64,000 nucleotides of DNA from Rhodococcus koreensis (lineage in GTDB: Bacteria > Actinomycetota > Actinomycetes > Mycobacteriales > Mycobacteriaceae). Where the stretch lies: assembly GCF_900105905.1 (NCBI RefSeq), contig NZ_FNSV01000005.1, forward strand, positions 6,014,001-6,078,000. Direction: 5' to 3'. How positions within the stretch are numbered: the first letter of the stretch is position 1; each line of letters begins with the position of its first letter. Shown in pieces: positions 61,416-64,000 of this stretch. A program made the position numbers and the translations under genes. Under the pieces are notes generated by a model, which had not been told where the DNA came from, made no database searches, and was given only the letters and a program-made list of their open reading frames with translations.

Positions 61416-62423
61416 TCAGGCCATGAGGGCGGTGAAGCGCCAGTCGAGGACGGGGACGTCGGACGCTGTGGCGTTGTGCGCGAACACCAGTGAACGCAGA
61501 TGCAGTATTCCGCCGCCGCCGGGCAACTCCTCGGCGCTCTCGATTTCGAGTTCGCTGGTGAGGGTGTCGCCCTCGTGGACGGGACCGGTGTGGTCGCAGG
61601 ACTTCCAGCCCAGGACCGTGACGAGGTTCGGCAGGGCGCGCGTGGCCTGCCCGAGCGCGATGCCGATGGTGTGCCCGCCGTAGACCAGTCGTCCGTCGGC
61701 GCCGACTCGTTCGTCGTGGTGGGTTGCCGCGATGTTGAGGGTGAGGCGCGCCAGTTCGGGGGCGCTCGACACCACGTCGCCGCTGCTCCGCAGCACGGAT
61801 CCGGCGAGGTCGGCCGAGAAGTGCTGCCCCGGAACCTTGTCGCGGTAGCGGGCGAGGTCCCAGCCCTCGGGGGCGGCGAACGACTGCTCCGACTGCGGCC
61901 CGATCGCGGACAGGTCGTCGGACTTGCGGACGCGGTCCTCGTCGGGGTTCGCGCTCAACGGGAGCATCGCGCAGCGGTAGAAGTCGAGGACGGTGCGGCC
62001 GTCCTGGTCGGTGGACGTCATCCGCAGAGCCGCCAGACCGGTGGGTTTGCGTCCCGGTTTCGCCGAGTTCTCCCGCAGTCCCACCACTTCGGTGCGCGTG
62101 TAGAGCGTATCGCCGAGATGCGGGAAGTGATGGAAGCGGAGGCCGCGGTAGAACAGGTTGGCCTTCACGTGGTGAGTGGCCAGCGTGGACTGTCCGATGG
62201 CGACGTCGGTGACGAGGCCGGGGTTTGCGACGGCGTCCGCGGACCCGGTGACGGCCCGGGACAGGTGCGCGTCGAGGGGCAGCCGCAGGCGGTCGCCGAG
62301 GATGGCTTGATGGGCGGCGGCGAGGCCGCTGGTGAGGGTGACGGCGGGGGCGGTGTCGAATTCCTGCCCGACCTCGAGTTCGTCGAAGTACGGGCCACCG
62401 ACATACGTCTGCGTGATCGTCAC
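61416..62423 (-). CDS. MaoC family double hot-dog dehydratase (mesaconyl-CoA hydratase-like)
   Basis: A 335-residue protein with two hot-dog halves, the length of mesaconyl-CoA hydratase (beta-methylmalyl-CoA dehydratase). It starts TITQTYVGGPYFDELEVGQE, contains FHHFPHLGDTLYTRTEVVGL in the first half, and VYGGHTIGIALGQATRALPN, DHTGPVHEGDTL in the second. GTG at 62423 overlaps the CitE-like stop (GTGA). Likely reaction: reversible hydration of a C5 or branched enoyl-CoA such as mesaconyl-CoA or itaconyl-CoA. The preceding in-frame sequence up to 63278 is antisense to the lyase gene and not part of the protein. Confidence 0.85.
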   Translation of the reverse strand: MTITQTYVGGPYFDELEVGQEFDTAPAVTLTSGLAAAHQAILGDRLRLPLDAHLSRAVTGSADAVANPGLVTDVAIGQSTLATHHVKANLFYRGLRFHHFPHLGDTLYTRTEVVGLRENSAKPGRKPTGLAALRMTSTDQDGRTVLDFYRCAMLPLSANPDEDRVRKSDDLSAIGPQSEQSFAAPEGWDLARYRDKVPGQHFSADLAGSVLRSSGDVVSSAPELARLTLNIAATHHDERVGADGRLVYGGHTIGIALGQATRALPNLVTVLGWKSCDHTGPVHEGDTLTSELEIESAEELPGGGGILHLRSLVFAHNATASDVPVLDWRFTALMA

Positions 62424-63268
62424 TGTGCACCTACCTGGGCGAGAACGCGTCGTGCCGCGACTGCGACGGCCTCGTCGAGCATCTGCCCGTCGAGTTGCGC
62501 CGCCCCGGCGCCCGCTGCCTCGGCGGCAGCGAGTGCGTCGATCACGCGTCGCGCGTCCTCGACCGCGGTGTCGGTGGGGGTGAAGGCCGCAGCGGCGGAC
62601 TCGACCTGCGCGGGATGGATGACCCATTTTCCGTCGAATCCGAGCGCGCTCGTCCACGCGGCCGAGTGGCGGAAGGCGTCGTCGTCGGCGATGCCGAGGA
62701 ACGGGCCGTCGATCGCCTGGATGCCGGCGGCGCGGGCGGCGACGAGGATGCCGTCCTGGATCGCGAGCCAGTGTTCGGGGAGGGCGGTTCGGGATCGGCC
62801 GAGGGCCGCCCCGAGGTCGGCGTAGCCGATGATGACGGACTCGAGTCGGTCGACGGCGCGGGTGATGTCGGCGATGTTCTGCACGCCGACCGGGGTTTCG
62901 ACGAGAGCCTGCAACCCGATGTCGGTACCGGCGAGAGCGTGATCGGCGCGGACCAGATCCTGCGCCGTCTCCACCTTGGGAACCACGATGCTCGTGAGCG
63001 CGGCGCCGAGGGAGGCGCACAGGGCGAGGTCGTCCTCCGCCCACGGCGTGGTCAGCGCGTTGATGCGGACCGCGACGGCCCGGGAGCCGTCCGATTCGAG
63101 CACGAGGCGGCGCACGAGGTCGCGGGCCTCGGCCTTCTTGGCGGAGGCGACGGCGTCTTCGAGGTCGAGGACCACCTCGTCGGCGGTCGACCGGAGCGCT
63201 TTGAGGGCCTTGCGCTCGTCGGATCCGGGGGCCACCAGAACGGCGCGCCTGCGGGTGAGGTTCTGCAC
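62420..63268 (-). CDS. CitE-like beta-hydroxyacyl-CoA lyase (malyl/citramalyl-CoA lyase type)
   Basis: A 282-residue TIM-barrel lyase of the HpcH/HpaI-CitE family. VLDLEDAVASAKK, VRINALTTPWAEDDL, ALVETPVGVQNI, GYADLGAALG and GFDGKWVIHPAQV are all in the expected order, with acidic Mg(II) ligands. It would cleave a 3-hydroxyacyl-CoA such as malyl-, methylmalyl- or citramalyl-CoA to acetyl- or propionyl-CoA and a 2-oxo acid. The GTG at 63268 lies 11 bases after AGGA. It is the first gene of the CoA-transferase operon and is divergent from an ACAD gene. Related actinobacterial CitE proteins act in leucine and itaconate breakdown. Confidence 0.9.
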   Translation of the reverse strand: MQNLTRRRAVLVAPGSDERKALKALRSTADEVVLDLEDAVASAKKAEARDLVRRLVLESDGSRAVAVRINALTTPWAEDDLALCASLGAALTSIVVPKVETAQDLVRADHALAGTDIGLQALVETPVGVQNIADITRAVDRLESVIIGYADLGAALGRSRTALPEHWLAIQDGILVAARAAGIQAIDGPFLGIADDDAFRHSAAWTSALGFDGKWVIHPAQVESAAAAFTPTDTAVEDARRVIDALAAAEAAGAGAAQLDGQMLDEAVAVAARRVLAQVGAQ

Positions 63269-63383
63269 GATGCTTCATTCCTAGGGTCCGGGAGCCCGGG
63301 TCGGGCTGGATATGTACGGCCAGCCTGATGCGGCTGCGCTGCTGATGCTGGCAGCGACGCAGCGGTCATGTCAAGACCGATCG

Positions 63384-63412
63384 TTGACTTTAGGCAGACA
63401 TTGTCGGATTAT
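63384..63412 (+). promoter_or_regulatory. Putative vegetative promoter of the right-edge ACAD gene
   Basis: TTGACT (63384-63389), 17 bases, GATTAT (63407-63412), ending 37 bases before the ATG at 63450. Five and four of six bases match consensus, in the 181-bp space between divergent genes. Confidence 0.5.
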
Positions 63413-63449
63413 GGCCGTACAAATGTTGTGGAAGGTGTGAGGTGGATTC

Positions 63450-64000
63450 ATGGCCAAGCTGAACGAAGAAGAGGCGTACCTGGTCGAGACGGTGCGCGCG
63501 TTCATCGATCGCGACGTGAAGCCGACGGTGCAGGCGGTGGAACACGCCAACGAGTACCCCGAGAAGTGGATCGAGCAGATGAAGCAGATCGGGATCTACG
63601 GTCTGGCGGTCCCGGAGGAGTACGGCGGATCACCGGTGTCGATGCCCTGCTACGCGCAGGTGACGCAGGAACTGGCCCGCGGATGGATGAGCCTCGCCGG
63701 TGCGATGGGCGGGCACACCGTCGTCGCGAAACTGCTGTCGCTGTACGGCACGGAGGAGCAGAAGCAGCAGTACCTGCCGAAGATGGCGACCGGCGAGATC
63801 CGGGCCACCATGGCACTGACCGAGCCCGGCGGTGGCTCGGATCTGCAGGCCATGTCCACCAACGCCAAGGCGGACGGTGACGACCTGGTGATCACCGGTT
63901 CCAAGACCTGGATCTCCAACGCGCGTCGGTCGGGGCTGATCGCGTTGCTCTGCAAGACCGACCCGCAGGCGACCCCCAAGCACAGGGGCATCTCCATCGT
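63450..64000 (+). CDS. Acyl-CoA dehydrogenase (incomplete, runs off right edge)
   Basis: The first 183 codons of an acyl-CoA dehydrogenase, MAKLNEEEAYLVETVRAFID, with MALTEPGGGSDLQAMSTNAK and VITGSKTWISNARRSG from the FAD/substrate domain. It is not of the MKRT type. The C-terminal half with the catalytic Glu lies beyond the window. It is divergent from the CitE/Mch/Mct-like operon, so it may produce the branched enoyl-CoA that the hydratase uses. A GAGGTGG site precedes the ATG. Confidence 0.9.
   Translation, partial: MAKLNEEEAYLVETVRAFIDRDVKPTVQAVEHANEYPEKWIEQMKQIGIYGLAVPEEYGGSPVSMPCYAQVTQELARGWMSLAGAMGGHTVVAKLLSLYGTEEQKQQYLPKMATGEIRATMALTEPGGGSDLQAMSTNAKADGDDLVITGSKTWISNARRSGLIALLCKTDPQATPKHRGISI

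Noticed and set aside
60011..61426. A 471-codon plus-strand frame opposite the CoA-transferase
   Set aside because: It is an Ala/Gly/Val-rich antisense frame typical of high-GC coding DNA; the minus-strand gene has full family motifs.
61416..63278. A 620-codon minus-strand frame suggesting a fusion with the MaoC protein
   Set aside because: The N-terminal part is Arg/Gly-rich antisense-like sequence of the CitE gene frame; the GTGA overlap at 62420-62423 marks the real start.

Overview
The window looks like chromosomal DNA of a high-GC actinobacterium, most likely Rhodococcus or a close relative. The reasons are the strong G/C bias at third codon positions, many GTG starts, overlapping ATGA/GTGA gene junctions, purine-rich AGGAG ribosome sites, and the gene families present (RskA-type anti-sigma, DUF3263-like and DUF3703 proteins, many FadD/FadE/SCPx/MaoC paralogues). 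The genus is inferred, not proven. I saw no rRNA, tRNA, IS element or CRISPR array.

Layout. (A) 1-4597, minus strand: LysR regulator, then enoyl-CoA hydratase, MFS carrier, class III CoA-transferase and the start of an acyl-CoA dehydrogenase (ACAD) that runs off the left edge. (B) 4662-5973: two DUF202 membrane proteins divergent from a MarR regulator. (C) 6124-10925: a second, paralogous MFS, CoA-transferase, ACAD, LysR module. (D) 10945-14040: a DUF1254/DUF1214 protein and an MFS carrier. (E) 14256-24148: a long beta-oxidation operon (SDR, ACAD, thiolase, SCPx-type thiolase, second SDR, two MaoC hot-dog proteins, FadD with an in-frame stop, second ACAD, TesB thioesterase), closed by a convergent tandem-TetR regulator. 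(F) 25493-29336: a double-domain Lrp regulator divergent from an MFS/M20 amidohydrolase pair. (G) 29482-34727: a small helical protein; an ECF sigma/anti-sigma pair divergent from a lipoprotein, anchored catalase-like peroxidase and cytochrome b561 operon; then an ArsR, CDF-like carrier, DUF3703 metal module. (H) 35085-38271: MFS and acyl-CoA ligase. (I/J) 39108-56360: a second beta-oxidation region paralogous to E, with two more tandem-TetR regulators, an MBL hydrolase, a TSUP permease and a thiolase. (K) 56684-59968: a Ser/Thr kinase, NTPase, LuxR giant. (L) 60179-64000: class III CoA-transferase, mesaconyl-CoA-hydratase-like and CitE-like genes divergent from an ACAD that runs off the right edge.

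Taken together this is a catabolic region. MFS carriers would import organic acids, CoA-transferases or FadD ligases would activate them, and ACAD, hydratase/MaoC, SDR and thiolase sets would shorten them. Each block has its own local regulator. The substrate cannot be read from the sequence. The best leads are the divergent, identical ECF-type promoters at 30973-31074, the in-frame TGA in the ligase at 20554-22065, the three tandem-TetR proteins, the duplication of the beta-oxidation set, and the Mct/Mch/CitE-like trio at the right end.
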